Shown: piece after piece, positions 24,756 through 33,615 of the stretch
How positions within the stretch are numbered: position 1 is the stretch's first letter
Layout: each line of letters starts with the position of its first letter
Assembly: GCF_009707955.1 (NCBI RefSeq)
Contig: NZ_WMDQ01000016.1
Span: 1 to 64,000 of the forward strand
DNA length: 64,000 nt
Direction of reading: 5' to 3'
Source: Flavobacterium sp. LC2016-13
GTDB taxonomy: Bacteria > Bacteroidota > Bacteroidia > Flavobacteriales > Flavobacteriaceae
Position numbers and translations under genes: made by a program
The notes under the pieces: generated by a model
Told to the model about the DNA's origin: nothing
The model's input: only the letters and a program-made list of their open reading frames with translations
Databases searched by the model: none

Positions 24756-25805
24756 ATGAAAAGAAAAATACTTTTTCTGGGAGAATCTTATCGCGCAGAT
24801 GCTATAACATGGATGAAAGGCCTGAAAGAATTTGGCGATTTTGAAATAATAACCTGGGAACTTCAAACACCAAGCAATTCAAAACTAAACCGATTCAAAC
24901 GTATTGCCGAATATGGCTTCGCTCCTATTGCCATTAGAAAAATCGTTCGCCAGCAAAAACCTGATATGGTTATTGCTGAAAGAACCACCAGTTATGGTTT
25001 TCTTGCTGCTTTATCCGGATCTAAAACCATTGCCGTTGCACAACAAGGCAGGACTGATTTATGGCCGGAAGGTTCTGTTTTATATCCTTTTAAGAAATTC
25101 ATTCAGAAATATGCTTTCAAAAAAGCACACTTAATTCATGCTTGGGGTCCGGTAATGACAATTTCTATGAAAGAAATTGGTGTTGATATGAGCAAAGTTT
25201 TAGTCATTCCGAAGGGAATTGATTTGTCGCTTTTTTCTCCTTCAACTAATAATTCAACTAAAATTGAAGCTATTGTAACGCGTTCTTTACAACCGGAATA
25301 TCGTCATGATTCAATCATAAAAGCTTTTTCAATTCTACATCAAAAAGGAATTGATTTCTCACTAACCATTGTGGGTGATGGAACCCGTTTACAATTTTTA
25401 AAAGATTTAGCGAATGAATTGCAAATCGGAAATAAAGTAATTTTTACAGGACGAATTCCAAATACAGAACTTCCTAAATTATTACAAAAATCGAATATTT
25501 ATATCAGCATGCCTATTACCGAAGGTGTTTCGGCTTCTTTATTTGAAGCAATGGCATGCAATTGTTATCCTGTAGTTTCTAACATTCCGGGAAATCAAAG
25601 CTGGATCAAACATCGCGAAAACGGACAATTAATAGAAATTGACAATATCGAAATGCTGGCTGATGAACTGATTTGGTCTTTTGAAAATACTGAATCTCGA
25701 AATCAGGCTATTTTACGAAATAGGACTTTTGTGGAGAAAAATGCTAATTATGATACTAATATGAAGATTATTGCGGATAAATATCATGAGTTGTTGGATC
25801 GTTAA
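24756..25805 (+). CDS. Glycosyltransferase family 4-like (GT-B) protein
   Basis: 349 residues with a GT-B layout: an N-terminal acceptor domain, then a GT1-type donor domain with IVGDGTRLQFL near 206-216, NKVIFTGRIPN near 226-236, and the nucleotide-sugar-binding ITEGVSASLFEAMACN block near 253-268 with its paired Glu residues. Likely adds a sugar to a cell-surface glycan or lipid. The substrate is unknown, and no polysaccharide cluster surrounds it. Confidence 0.88.
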   Translation: MKRKILFLGESYRADAITWMKGLKEFGDFEIITWELQTPSNSKLNRFKRIAEYGFAPIAIRKIVRQQKPDMVIAERTTSYGFLAALSGSKTIAVAQQGRTDLWPEGSVLYPFKKFIQKYAFKKAHLIHAWGPVMTISMKEIGVDMSKVLVIPKGIDLSLFSPSTNNSTKIEAIVTRSLQPEYRHDSIIKAFSILHQKGIDFSLTIVGDGTRLQFLKDLANELQIGNKVIFTGRIPNTELPKLLQKSNIYISMPITEGVSASLFEAMACNCYPVVSNIPGNQSWIKHRENGQLIEIDNIEMLADELIWSFENTESRNQAILRNRTFVEKNANYDTNMKIIADKYHELLDR

Positions 25806-25911
25806 ATCTTAAACTACATCTAAATTGTTTATTAATTTCTAAAAACTATTATATATTTTTAACAAGATATTACTTTGTTTATTTTAAGTTTACCATCATT
25901 AAAATTAATGA

Positions 25912-26475
25912 ATGGAGGATTTAATAAATGAGTCTTATGAATTTGAGCAAGTAGACAACAATCCTTTGCATACGAAATACGATTTTCTAAGTAAAGGAGA
26001 AAAACAAATTCCTAAAAGAATAGCAATAAGGAAATACCCGCAACCCGGTTTAGAACGATATTATAATTTAGGATTTGGCAATATCTTTATTGATAAAAAT
26101 GGTATAGAATCAATTTCTGATATGTCACGCGATAATAATAAAAATGACAAAAATAAAGTTTTAAAAACAGTCTTTACTTGTGCTTTAGATTTTTTATCAA
26201 CTTCACCAAATTCAATTTTAACTTTTTTCGGAAACACTTCTGCAAAACATAGATTATACAAAATGGGTTTAAATAATAATTTAGCTTCTATTGAAAATTA
26301 TTTTATTATAAAAGGCGGGATCATTAAAGACTTAAAAATTATAGAAAATTTAGAAGATGGGAAACAGCCAAAATCAATTATTGATATAGAAAAAATTGAA
26401 TATCAACAATATAACCCTATAAAAAGTGTACTCTATAATTTTATAACATTTGAAATTAAAGATGATTTCAAATAA
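25912..26475 (+). CDS. DUF6934 family protein
   Basis: 187-residue soluble protein. The pattern of YEF near the start, RYYNLGFGNI, then SDMSRDNNKNDKNKVLKTVF and FFGNTSAKHRLYKMGLN matches the DUF6934 family as I recall it. These proteins are scattered across Bacteroidota next to small partner genes. Function unknown. A 59-residue gene with its own promoter follows 36 bases later, an arrangement like toxin-antitoxin pairs. Confidence 0.65.
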   Translation: MEDLINESYEFEQVDNNPLHTKYDFLSKGEKQIPKRIAIRKYPQPGLERYYNLGFGNIFIDKNGIESISDMSRDNNKNDKNKVLKTVFTCALDFLSTSPNSILTFFGNTSAKHRLYKMGLNNNLASIENYFIIKGGIIKDLKIIENLEDGKQPKSIIDIEKIEYQQYNPIKSVLYNFITFEIKDDFK

Positions 26476-26482
26476 TTTCACA

Positions 26483-26490
26483 TATCTTTG
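26483..26490 (+). promoter_or_regulatory. -7 promoter element for the small gene
   Basis: TATCTTTG is an exact TAnnTTTG, located after the DUF6934 stop and 21 bases before the small gene's ATG. Confidence 0.6.
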
Positions 26491-26511
26491 TAATATTAAA
26501 ATGATGTTGTT

Positions 26512-26691
26512 ATGAAAAATATAATTAAAAATATTTTAGACAAATCTGGAAAAAAAAGTACTGTATCTTATAAAGATAAGGAAAACAGAAAGTCTTTTGA
26601 TGAAACTTTCGGAAAAGAGAAAATGGAAATTGCCTCTAAATTTATTGGAGACGATTCAATTAATCTTTCTAAAAAACTAGCCACAAAATAA
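26512..26691 (+). CDS. Small protein (59 residues), possible partner of DUF6934
   Basis: Charged, lysine-rich 59-residue protein with no membrane span or signal peptide. It starts MKNIIKNILDKSGKK and ends KKLATK. Support for a real gene: a perfect -7 element just upstream, an ORF that fills the space to a strong terminator at 26714-26737, and codon use like its neighbours. Its position right behind a DUF6934 gene suggests a functional pair. I do not recognise the family. Confidence 0.65.
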   Translation: MKNIIKNILDKSGKKSTVSYKDKENRKSFDETFGKEKMEIASKFIGDDSINLSKKLATK

Positions 26692-26713
26692 AATCAAACA
26701 AATATTTATATTT

Positions 26714-26741
26714 AGAGCCTTCAAATTTGGAGGCTCTTTTT
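26714..26741 (+). terminator. Terminator after the DUF6934 pair
   Basis: AGAGCCT...AGGCTCT stem with internal TTCAAATTTGG, then TTTTTAT. Confidence 0.8.
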
Positions 26742-26837
26742 ATTTCTAAAACAAGATGCTAATAATCTCTGATAAGAATCTGATTTTATTACAAAATCTA
26801 ACTCAAATAAATTATAATCCTTACTTTTGAGCTCAGA

Positions 26838-26854
26838 ATTTTTCCGAAGTTTCG
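26838..26854. repeat. TTCCGAAGTTTCGGAA palindrome
   Basis: Near-perfect palindrome 22 bases upstream of murB, related to those at 17665 and 51672. It might affect murB expression, but this is only positional. Confidence 0.5.
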
Positions 26855-26876
26855 GAATTAAAAAGCCTAATAATTT

Positions 26877-27890
26877 ATGGAAATCCAATCCAATTTTTCT
26901 TTAAAAAACTATAATACTTTTGGTATTGAAGCCAAAGCAAAACAATTTGTTGCAGTACATTCAGTTACTGAACTGAAAACCATTTTGACAGCAAACAAAA
27001 ACGAGAAAAAATTTATTTTAGGCGGCGGAAGCAATATGCTTTTAACAAAAGATATTGATGCTTTGGTTATTCATATTGATTTAAAAGGCAAGAAAATCAT
27101 TAAAGAAGATGATGATTTTGTTTGGGTTGAAAGTCAGGCTGGCGAAACCTGGCACGATTTCGTTCTTTATACTATCGAAAACAATTTTGGTGGTTTAGAA
27201 AATATGTCACTAATTCCAGGAAATGTTGGCACAACTCCGGTTCAGAATATCGGTGCTTACGGAACCGAAATAAAAGACACTTTTGTTTCTTGTGAAGCCA
27301 TCAATATTGAATCTCAGGAAATAAAGACTTTTACAAACGCTGAATGTAATTTTGGATATCGTGAAAGTATTTTTAAAAACGAAGTTAAAGATCAATATAT
27401 AATTACGTCTGTAGTTTACAAACTGACAAAACGCAATCATAAAATTAACACTTCATACGGAGACATTACTGCCGAATTGGCTAAAAATAATATCGCCATT
27501 CCAACGCTGAAAGATGTGAGCAATGCAGTTATTGCGATAAGACAAAGCAAATTACCAGATCCTAAAGAACTTGGAAATAGCGGAAGTTTCTTTAAAAACC
27601 CGATTTTATTGAAATCTGATTTCGAAAAAATCCATCAAAAGTTTCCTGAAATGAAATATTATGAAGTTTCAGAAACTGAAGTAAAAGTTCCCGCAGGCTG
27701 GCTGATTGAGCAAGCTGGCTTTAAAGGAAAAAGATTTGGTGATGCTGGAGTTCATAAAAACCAAGCTTTGGTTTTAGTCAATTACGGAAATGCAACCGGA
27801 CAGGAAATTTTAGCGGTTTCGAGAGATGTGCAAAAAACTGTTTTTGAAACTTTTGGAATTCATATTGAAGCTGAAGTGAATGTGATATAA
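26877..27890 (+). CDS. murB: UDP-N-acetylenolpyruvoylglucosamine reductase
   Basis: FAD enzyme of peptidoglycan precursor synthesis that reduces UDP-enolpyruvyl-GlcNAc to UDP-MurNAc. GGGSNML at 49-55 and PGNVGTTPVQNIGAYG at 114-129 bind FAD, and GSFFKNP at 236-242 holds the catalytic Ser237. The 337-residue length and the YRESIFK loop mark a type I MurB. Single cytosolic gene with full motifs. Confidence 0.96.
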   Translation: MEIQSNFSLKNYNTFGIEAKAKQFVAVHSVTELKTILTANKNEKKFILGGGSNMLLTKDIDALVIHIDLKGKKIIKEDDDFVWVESQAGETWHDFVLYTIENNFGGLENMSLIPGNVGTTPVQNIGAYGTEIKDTFVSCEAINIESQEIKTFTNAECNFGYRESIFKNEVKDQYIITSVVYKLTKRNHKINTSYGDITAELAKNNIAIPTLKDVSNAVIAIRQSKLPDPKELGNSGSFFKNPILLKSDFEKIHQKFPEMKYYEVSETEVKVPAGWLIEQAGFKGKRFGDAGVHKNQALVLVNYGNATGQEILAVSRDVQKTVFETFGIHIEAEVNVI

Positions 27891-27976
27891 AACACAAATT
27901 TCAGGAATTAGCACAAATTTAATTTTTAGCAATTAGCGACATTTGTGACAAAAAAGCTTCAACATACTTTGCCAAA

Positions 27977-28432
27977 ATGATAGAAAGTATTTCCATAAAA
28001 ATAACAAATCCAGATGAAAAAGTTGCAGCAATTATAGATGAATTGTCAGCAAATCTATATCTTCGTTTTGGAAGCGATGGAAAAAATTCTTTTACGGACT
28101 GGCAATATGAAAATTCAAAATTTGTATTTGTAATAGCTGAAATCGATAATGAAATTGTAGGCTGTGGAGCGATTAGACCAATTGATGATACTATTGGCGA
28201 AGTTAAACGTATGTATTCAAAATTTCCCGGAAAGAAAATTGGACAAACAATATTAGCTTTTTTAGAAGACAAAGCAAAAACAATTGGCTTCACTGATTTA
28301 GTTTTAGAGACCCGGATAAAAAATCAAGATGCAATTCAATTCTACCAAAAACAAGGATACAAAGTAATTCAGAATTACGGAAAATATAGCGATCGACCAG
28401 AAGCTATTTGTTTCGGAAAATCTTTGAAATAA
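27977..28432 (+). CDS. GNAT family N-acetyltransferase
   Basis: 151 residues. The acetyl-CoA-binding region follows the GNAT order: VGCGAIRPIDDTIGEVKRMYSKFPGKKIGQTILAFLE near 72-109, then LETRIKNQDAIQFYQKQGYK near 119-138. Substrate unknown. The gene sits between murB and a PaiB-like gene; the PaiB partner in Bacillus is also a GNAT protein (PaiA), but here that link is only suggestive. Confidence 0.9.
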   Translation: MIESISIKITNPDEKVAAIIDELSANLYLRFGSDGKNSFTDWQYENSKFVFVIAEIDNEIVGCGAIRPIDDTIGEVKRMYSKFPGKKIGQTILAFLEDKAKTIGFTDLVLETRIKNQDAIQFYQKQGYKVIQNYGKYSDRPEAICFGKSLK

Positions 28433-28443
28433 AAATAAAAGAG

Positions 28444-29058
28444 ATGTATACACCAGAGATATATAAAAACGAAGATCCGGAATCGATCAGAGCTTTTTTG
28501 AAAGAAAATAGTTTTGGAATCCTCATTAATCAAACTCACGGGAAATTATGTGCAACACATATTCCGATAGAACTTGAAGTTAATGCTGACGGAAAAGAAA
28601 TCCTGCAGGGTCATATTTCTAAACTGAATCCGCAAGCAGAAGGTTTTACAGAAAATGATCAGGTTTTGGCTGTGTTTTCAGGAGCGCATAGTTACATTTC
28701 TTCTTCCTGGTACGATCATGAAAATGTTCCCACATGGAATTACATAGCTGTACATATTTACGGACGCATCAAGATTGTAGATTATGATACTTCGGTAGAA
28801 CAGCTTAAAAAATTAGTTGACAAATATGAAGCAGGTTCCGAAAATCCGGTTCGTGTTGAAGATTTATCAGCAAAAACAATGCGCGAAGCCAGAGGAATAT
28901 TTGGTTTTGAGATTGAAATTGATGAAATTCAGGCTACGAAAAAACTCTCACAAAACAGAGACGATCATAATTATAAGAATATAATTTCTGAATTAGAAAA
29001 AACCAAAAACCCTCAATCTGTCGCTCTGGCAGCCGAAATGTCAAAATGCAGAAAGTAA
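28444..29058 (+). CDS. PaiB-like FMN-binding protein
   Basis: 204 residues when started at ATG 28444, which is 11 bases after the GNAT stop and begins with the family's MYTPEIYKNED. An earlier ATG would overlap the GNAT gene. The split-barrel flavin-binding fold is suggested by FGILINQTHGKLCATHIPIEL and the SWYDHENVPTWNYIAVHIYG block. B. subtilis PaiB is described as a negative regulator of sporulation/protease genes; a regulatory role here is unproven. Confidence 0.9.
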   Translation: MYTPEIYKNEDPESIRAFLKENSFGILINQTHGKLCATHIPIELEVNADGKEILQGHISKLNPQAEGFTENDQVLAVFSGAHSYISSSWYDHENVPTWNYIAVHIYGRIKIVDYDTSVEQLKKLVDKYEAGSENPVRVEDLSAKTMREARGIFGFEIEIDEIQATKKLSQNRDDHNYKNIISELEKTKNPQSVALAAEMSKCRK

Positions 29059-29141
29059 ATGGCTTTTAACCATTGAAAATTAGGAATTCATAAGTACATT
29101 TGCATCGCAGATTCAGAAATTAAAAAGACAATTAAATTCAA

Positions 29142-30245
29142 ATGCTTATATATATATTTTACTTTTTTATTGCTATAGTTACTATACAACTTTTTTATTA
29201 TTTAGGTATTTTTGGGAAATTCGCTTTTGGGAAGCCACAAAATATTACGCAGCAAAACATTCCTGTTTCAGTAATTGTTTGTGCAAAAAACGAGGAAGAG
29301 AATGTAAAAAAATACATTCCGTTATTAGCTGAGCAAAATTATCCTGATTTTGAAATTGTTTTAATCGACGATGCTTCAAGCGATGAAACGCTGGAAGTTT
29401 TTGAAGAATTTGAAAAACAATATTCAAACATTCGTTTGGTAAAAGTACAAAACAATGAAGCCTTTTGGGGCAACAAAAAATATGCTTTAACATTAGGAAT
29501 CAAAGCTTCAAAGAAAGATTACTTATTATTTACTGATGCTGATTGTTATCCAACTTCAAAAGAATGGATTACATCAATGACTTCGCAATTTACCGAAGAG
29601 AAAACTATTGTTTTAGGTTATGGAGGTTATGAAAAAGAGCGTTCTTTATTGAATAAAATTATTCGATTTGAAACGGTTCTTACAGCTGTACAATATTTTT
29701 CATGGGCAAAAGCAGGATTACCATACATGGGAGTTGGTCGAAATTTAGCCTATAAAAAAGAAGAGTTTTTTAATGTAAACGGTTTTATAGAACACATTCA
29801 GGTTCGTTCCGGCGATGATGACTTGTTTATAAATCAGGCAGCAAACAAAGCCAATACGACAATTGCTTACAACCCTGAAAGTTTTACTTATTCTAAACCT
29901 AAACAATCATACGGTGATTGGTTTATTCAAAAACGAAGACACGTTACTACGGCAAATCATTATAAGTTTTTTGATAAAATTCAATTATCATTGTTTTACG
30001 GTTCACAATTATTTTTCTTTTTATTAGTTATTATATTATTGTCTTTCCAATTTCAATGGATAGCTGTATTAGCTTTATTGGCTACACGTTATACAATTGC
30101 GTGGACTGTAATGGGCTTTTCTGCAGGAAAATTGCGAGAAAGAGACCTGAAAATTTGGTTTCCTGTTGTAGAGATAGTGCTTATATTCACACAAATTAAT
30201 ATCTTTATAACTAATATCTTTTCAAAACCGGTACATTGGAAATAA
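29142..30245 (+). CDS. Glycosyltransferase family 2 membrane protein
   Basis: 367 residues. An N-terminal membrane segment is followed by a GT-A domain with PVSVIVCAKNEEENV (41-55), IVLIDDASSDETL and LLFTDADC as the DxD-type metal site, then QKRRHVTT (a Q/RxxRW-like element) and two or three C-terminal membrane segments. Probably a processive or lipid-linked glycosyltransferase. The substrate is not evident. The ECF sigma gene overlaps its end by 10 bases. Confidence 0.9.
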   Translation: MLIYIFYFFIAIVTIQLFYYLGIFGKFAFGKPQNITQQNIPVSVIVCAKNEEENVKKYIPLLAEQNYPDFEIVLIDDASSDETLEVFEEFEKQYSNIRLVKVQNNEAFWGNKKYALTLGIKASKKDYLLFTDADCYPTSKEWITSMTSQFTEEKTIVLGYGGYEKERSLLNKIIRFETVLTAVQYFSWAKAGLPYMGVGRNLAYKKEEFFNVNGFIEHIQVRSGDDDLFINQAANKANTTIAYNPESFTYSKPKQSYGDWFIQKRRHVTTANHYKFFDKIQLSLFYGSQLFFFLLVIILLSFQFQWIAVLALLATRYTIAWTVMGFSAGKLRERDLKIWFPVVEIVLIFTQINIFITNIFSKPVHWK

Positions 30246-30787
30246 ATTCTAAAATAGAAAAAGCGAAAAAAGGCGACCAGATCGCCTTTACTTTTTTATT
30301 AGATTATTATTGGAATGAAGTCTATGCTTTTATGTTAAAGCGTACTGAGAATGAAACTACTGCAGAAGATATTACTATTGAAACTTTTTCAAAAGCTTTT
30401 GATAAAATTGCAACTTACAACTCCGAGTTTCAATTTAATACCTGGCTAATTGCCATTGCCAAAAATGTTTACATAGATTTATTGCGTAAAAAGAAAACTA
30501 ATCTTTTTATTGAAATTACTGATGCTGAAGATCAGCAGGCTTATAATATTGCAGACACTACTCCGTCTGCAGAAGATGCTTTAATTAAAGAGCAAAATCT
30601 TTCCCGTTTATTACTTTGCATTAAAGAATTAAAACCTCATTACCAGGAAGTCATTCAGTTACGATATTTTCAGGAAATGACTTATCAGGAAATTGCGCTC
30701 AAAATTGATGAGCCTTTAAGCAATGTAAAAGTAAAACTTCTTCGTGCTAAAAAATTATTAGCAGAAATTATCGAGCGTAACAGATAA
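30236..30787 (+). CDS. ECF-type RNA polymerase sigma factor
   Basis: 183 residues with a TTG start inside the end of the glycosyltransferase gene. Region 2 (FTFLLDYYWNEVYAFML...FDKIATYNSEFQFNTWLIAIAKNVYIDLLRKKK) and region 4 (QLRYFQEMTYQEIALKIDEPLSNVKVKLLRAKKLL) are both present. No anti-sigma gene is adjacent; the upstream glycosyltransferase and downstream TonB gene are its neighbours. Signal and regulon unknown. Confidence 0.92.
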   Translation: MEINSKIEKAKKGDQIAFTFLLDYYWNEVYAFMLKRTENETTAEDITIETFSKAFDKIATYNSEFQFNTWLIAIAKNVYIDLLRKKKTNLFIEITDAEDQQAYNIADTTPSAEDALIKEQNLSRLLLCIKELKPHYQEVIQLRYFQEMTYQEIALKIDEPLSNVKVKLLRAKKLLAEIIERNR

Positions 30788-30946
30788 TTCATTATCTTTA
30801 GATAAAGAATAAGATATAATTAACTTTATTCTTAAAACATTATAAATTTCTCACAAAAAAAGTTTTTTTTATTTCCGTTCTTAGTTTTAACCAATCCCAT
30901 TTGGCTTATGATTTAATGTTTACTTAACCTTAAAATCCAATTAACT

Positions 30947-31768
30947 ATGTCTAATTCAAGCATCTACGAAACCAAGTGGACAAATCTTGTTTTCGAAAAC
31001 AAAAACAAAGAGTACGGAGCGTATCAATTACGCCAAGAGAATTCCAAAACTACTGTTACAGCACTATTCATGGCGCTGCTATTAATAGCAACCATTGGAA
31101 GTATTTCGATGCTGATTAGTAAATTCAGGACGGTAGATCCAGTAATCATTGATGGGGGCATTAGTATTCCAATAACCCCTGTAAAACTGGACCCAATTAT
31201 TCAACCAAAACAACCGGAACCAATTGTTCAGCCGAAACATCAAAGCACGCCAACATCAACAGACCTTGTTCAATTAACAAATCCTGTTGTAGTTACGAGT
31301 AATCAGGCTACAACAGACGTTATTGCGACAAATACGCAAAATGTTCCAACTGTAGACAATTCTACAGGAAACGGAAATGCGCTTAATCCATCGCCAACAA
31401 CTGGAAACGGAGTCGTTGATGTAGCTGAACCTGTAGACCCAAATTCAGTGCTAAACACAGCTGAATTAGACAAAATGCCTGAATTCCCGGGAGGAATGGG
31501 TAAGTTCTATACTTATGTAGGGAATAATTTTACAAGACCAGAATTAGATGCTGAAAGAACTTTAAAAGTTTATGTTTCTTTTGTAATCGAAAAAGACGGT
31601 TCTATAACAGATATCATGGTAAGAAATGATCCTGGTTACGGAGTTGGTAAAGAAGCCATCCGAGTTTTAAAATCAATAAAAACAAAATGGAGCCCTGGAA
31701 TATTAAATGGGAAACCAGTTCGCACCGCATACAACCTTCCGATCACTATAAAAACGGAAGTCGAATAA
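30947..31768 (+). CDS. TonB family energy transducer
   Basis: 273 residues. A cytosolic N-terminus with the Bacteroidota motif FENKNKEYGAYQLR (17-30) leads to a TM segment at about 38-57, a proline-rich periplasmic linker with repeated QPKxP elements, and a C-terminal TonB domain from about 178 (PEFPGGMGKFYTYVGNNF, then GYGVGKEAIRVLKS). It would carry proton-motive energy to outer-membrane receptors. Neighbouring ExbBD genes are not in the window. Confidence 0.93.
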   Translation: MSNSSIYETKWTNLVFENKNKEYGAYQLRQENSKTTVTALFMALLLIATIGSISMLISKFRTVDPVIIDGGISIPITPVKLDPIIQPKQPEPIVQPKHQSTPTSTDLVQLTNPVVVTSNQATTDVIATNTQNVPTVDNSTGNGNALNPSPTTGNGVVDVAEPVDPNSVLNTAELDKMPEFPGGMGKFYTYVGNNFTRPELDAERTLKVYVSFVIEKDGSITDIMVRNDPGYGVGKEAIRVLKSIKTKWSPGILNGKPVRTAYNLPITIKTEVE

Positions 31769-31773
31769 AAAAT

Positions 31774-31803
31774 AAAAGCAGAACTTAGGTTCTGCTTTTT
31801 TTA
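31774..31803 (+). terminator. Terminator after the TonB gene
   Basis: AAAAGCAGAAC / GTTCTGCTTTT type stem with a small loop and a T-run to 31803. Confidence 0.85.
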
Positions 31804-31962
31804 TGGCTTGAATTCAAACTATTGTTAGATTAATAGCTATTAAAATTAATTAATCAACTTCCACTAAAACTTCATTTTCTTAATCTCTTAATGGTAAAAC
31901 AATATTCTCTTTTTTATTTTTAATTACTTTTACAATACATTAAAAACTAAAACAATTTAAAA

Positions 31963-32343
31963 ATGGGAATATTTTCAGCTTTACTTGGTAATGCCGGTTC
32001 GGTAAGTCAGGAAGATTTACTTAAAAAATACGGACAACTTTTAACGGAGAGCGAAGAAATTGAAATGGGTTTTAAATTAATCCGCGATACTTTTATCTTC
32101 ACTAATAAAAGATTAATTCTGGTTGATGTACAAGGATTAACAGGCAGTAAAACCGAATACAAATCGATTGCTTATAGAAGCATTACAAGATTTAGCGTAG
32201 AAACGGCAGGAACTTTTGATCTTGATGCCGAATTAAAAATTTGGGTTGCGAGTGAATTACAGCCTAGCATTGTAAAACAATTCAATAAATCTGTAAATGT
32301 TTATGAAGTACAAAAAGTACTGGCATTTCACGTTTTGGGTTAA
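31963..32343 (+). CDS. Bacterial PH domain protein (YokE/PF08000-like)
   Basis: 126-residue single-domain protein. The segments EDLLKKYGQLLTESEEIEMGFKLIRDTFIFTNKRLILVDVQG and KTEYKSIAYRSITRFSVETAG fit the bPH_1 family. No signal peptide or TM. Function unknown. It has its own terminator and stands alone. Confidence 0.87.
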   Translation: MGIFSALLGNAGSVSQEDLLKKYGQLLTESEEIEMGFKLIRDTFIFTNKRLILVDVQGLTGSKTEYKSIAYRSITRFSVETAGTFDLDAELKIWVASELQPSIVKQFNKSVNVYEVQKVLAFHVLG

Positions 32344-32355
32344 TCATTAAAATAT

Positions 32356-32390
32356 AAAACCCGACAAGTTTCTTAAACTGTCGGGTTTTT
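32356..32390. terminator. Bidirectional terminator
   Basis: AAAACCCGACA-AGTTT pairs with AAACT-GTCGGGTTTT. It serves the PH gene (plus) and the M48 peptidase gene (minus), which converge here. Confidence 0.85.
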
Positions 32391-32411
32391 ATATTACGTT
32401 GTCAGAAATTA

Positions 32412-33284
32412 TTATTTCTTTTTAGTCGTAGCTTTTTTAGTTGTTGTAGCTTTCTTAGTTGTCGCTTTTACCGGAGCTGTGTTTACAATTTTTTGTTGTA
32501 CATAAGCTTTATATAAACCATCTTTTTCAGCTCTTGCTTTTGCATCATCAGCTCTTTGTTTAGAATCCGGGTGAGAACTCATCATTTTATCGATAAATGA
32601 AGCTTCAGTTCCTTCGCTCATTTTAGCTAAAATCCTGAAAGCAGATTCTTCTGCATTTACATTATAACCATTCTTTTTCAAGAAATTATAAGAGAACAAA
32701 TCTGCATCAGCCTCTTGTTTGCGGCTAAATTTACTATCAATAATAGAGCTTCCTATTTTCCCTAACTGACTATCTGTAACTGTAGCAATTGTAGTAGATT
32801 GTGAAGCTGCTGCATCCATCAAAGCTTCTTTTTTATAAGCAGCTTTTATAGCATCCTGAGAGTCGTGATTAGCAACGTGACCAATTTCGTGACCAATTAC
32901 AGCAAGCAATTCATTATCGTCCATGATATCCATCAAACCTGTATATACACGAACACTTCCGTCAGCAGTTGCAAAAGCATTTACTTCCTTTAATTTATAT
33001 ACCTTATAGTTTAAAGTATATCCTTCTCCGGCGCTATGCTTTCCAAAAACTCGGTTCAATCTTAATGTGTAAGGATCTGTTGCGCTTGCCACTTCGTGTT
33101 CTGCATCCAATTTGTCAACAGCAGCCTTAGACAATGCAGCGGCATCGGCATTACTAAAGGTAAATCCTGTTACTCCTTTTTGAACAGCTCCAATCGCTTT
33201 TTCGCCAAAATTAATTTGCGCATTCATTTTAGTAAAACTCAACGCAGCCAATAAAACTCCAAATACTATAATTTTCTTTTTCAT
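32412..33284 (-). CDS. Secreted M48 family metallopeptidase
   Basis: 290 residues with a signal peptide (1-22). The zinc site HEIGH is at 132-136 with a third ligand Glu191 in EADADL. Upstream NAFATADGSVRVYTGLMDIMDDNELLAVI is the standard M48 approach to the active site. The C-terminus is a low-complexity Lys/Thr/Ala tail (about 268-290) that may bind the envelope or nucleic acid. Likely a periplasmic or surface peptidase of the BepA/LoiP kind, without their TPR or lipobox. A CAAATGTA (-7 on minus) lies 26 bases upstream. Confidence 0.92.
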   Translation of the reverse strand: MKKKIIVFGVLLAALSFTKMNAQINFGEKAIGAVQKGVTGFTFSNADAAALSKAAVDKLDAEHEVASATDPYTLRLNRVFGKHSAGEGYTLNYKVYKLKEVNAFATADGSVRVYTGLMDIMDDNELLAVIGHEIGHVANHDSQDAIKAAYKKEALMDAAASQSTTIATVTDSQLGKIGSSIIDSKFSRKQEADADLFSYNFLKKNGYNVNAEESAFRILAKMSEGTEASFIDKMMSSHPDSKQRADDAKARAEKDGLYKAYVQQKIVNTAPVKATTKKATTTKKATTKKK

Positions 33285-33309
33285 GTTTTTTAAAATTTCA
33301 ATTTAACAA

Positions 33310-33317
33310 CAAATGTA
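33310..33317 (-). promoter_or_regulatory. -7 promoter element for the M48 peptidase
   Basis: The minus strand reads TACATTTG, an exact TAnnTTTG. Confidence 0.6.
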
Positions 33318-33589
33318 CTATTAACAAAATATGAATTTATACAGTTTAAATTTATTTTTTAACAAATAAAGGTATAAATTTTAAATGAGTAAAAATCAAC
33401 CACATATCATAATTATTCAGCATATCAACAGAAAAATAAAATAAATCTTACGTAATTAAATCTGAAAAGCTCTAAACCCAATATTTTAACATTTTAATCA
33501 CATTATACACAAAGAGGATTTTCTGAAAATCTAATTTTAACAGTTTCAAATTAAACTTCAAACTAAATCTCCAAATAAACTACATTGCT

Positions 33590-33597
33590 TATCTTTG
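33590..33597 (+). promoter_or_regulatory. -7 promoter element for lipA
   Basis: TATCTTTG is an exact TAnnTTTG, 18 bases before the ATG, so the leader is very short. Confidence 0.65.
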
Positions 33598-33615
33598 TAC
33601 TTTGAATTTTGATAT

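Larger units (their letters stand above)
33285..33615. other. Intergenic region between M48 peptidase and lipA
   Basis: 331 AT-rich bases between divergent genes. It holds the peptidase promoter (33310-33317, minus) and the lipA promoter (33590-33597, plus). A 19-codon ORF at 33385 lacks other support. Nothing else was seen. Confidence 0.6.

Noticed and set aside
33385..33444. 19-codon reading frame between the M48 peptidase and lipA genes
   Set aside because: No -7 element or conserved feature supports it; chance ORFs of this size are common in AT-rich DNA.
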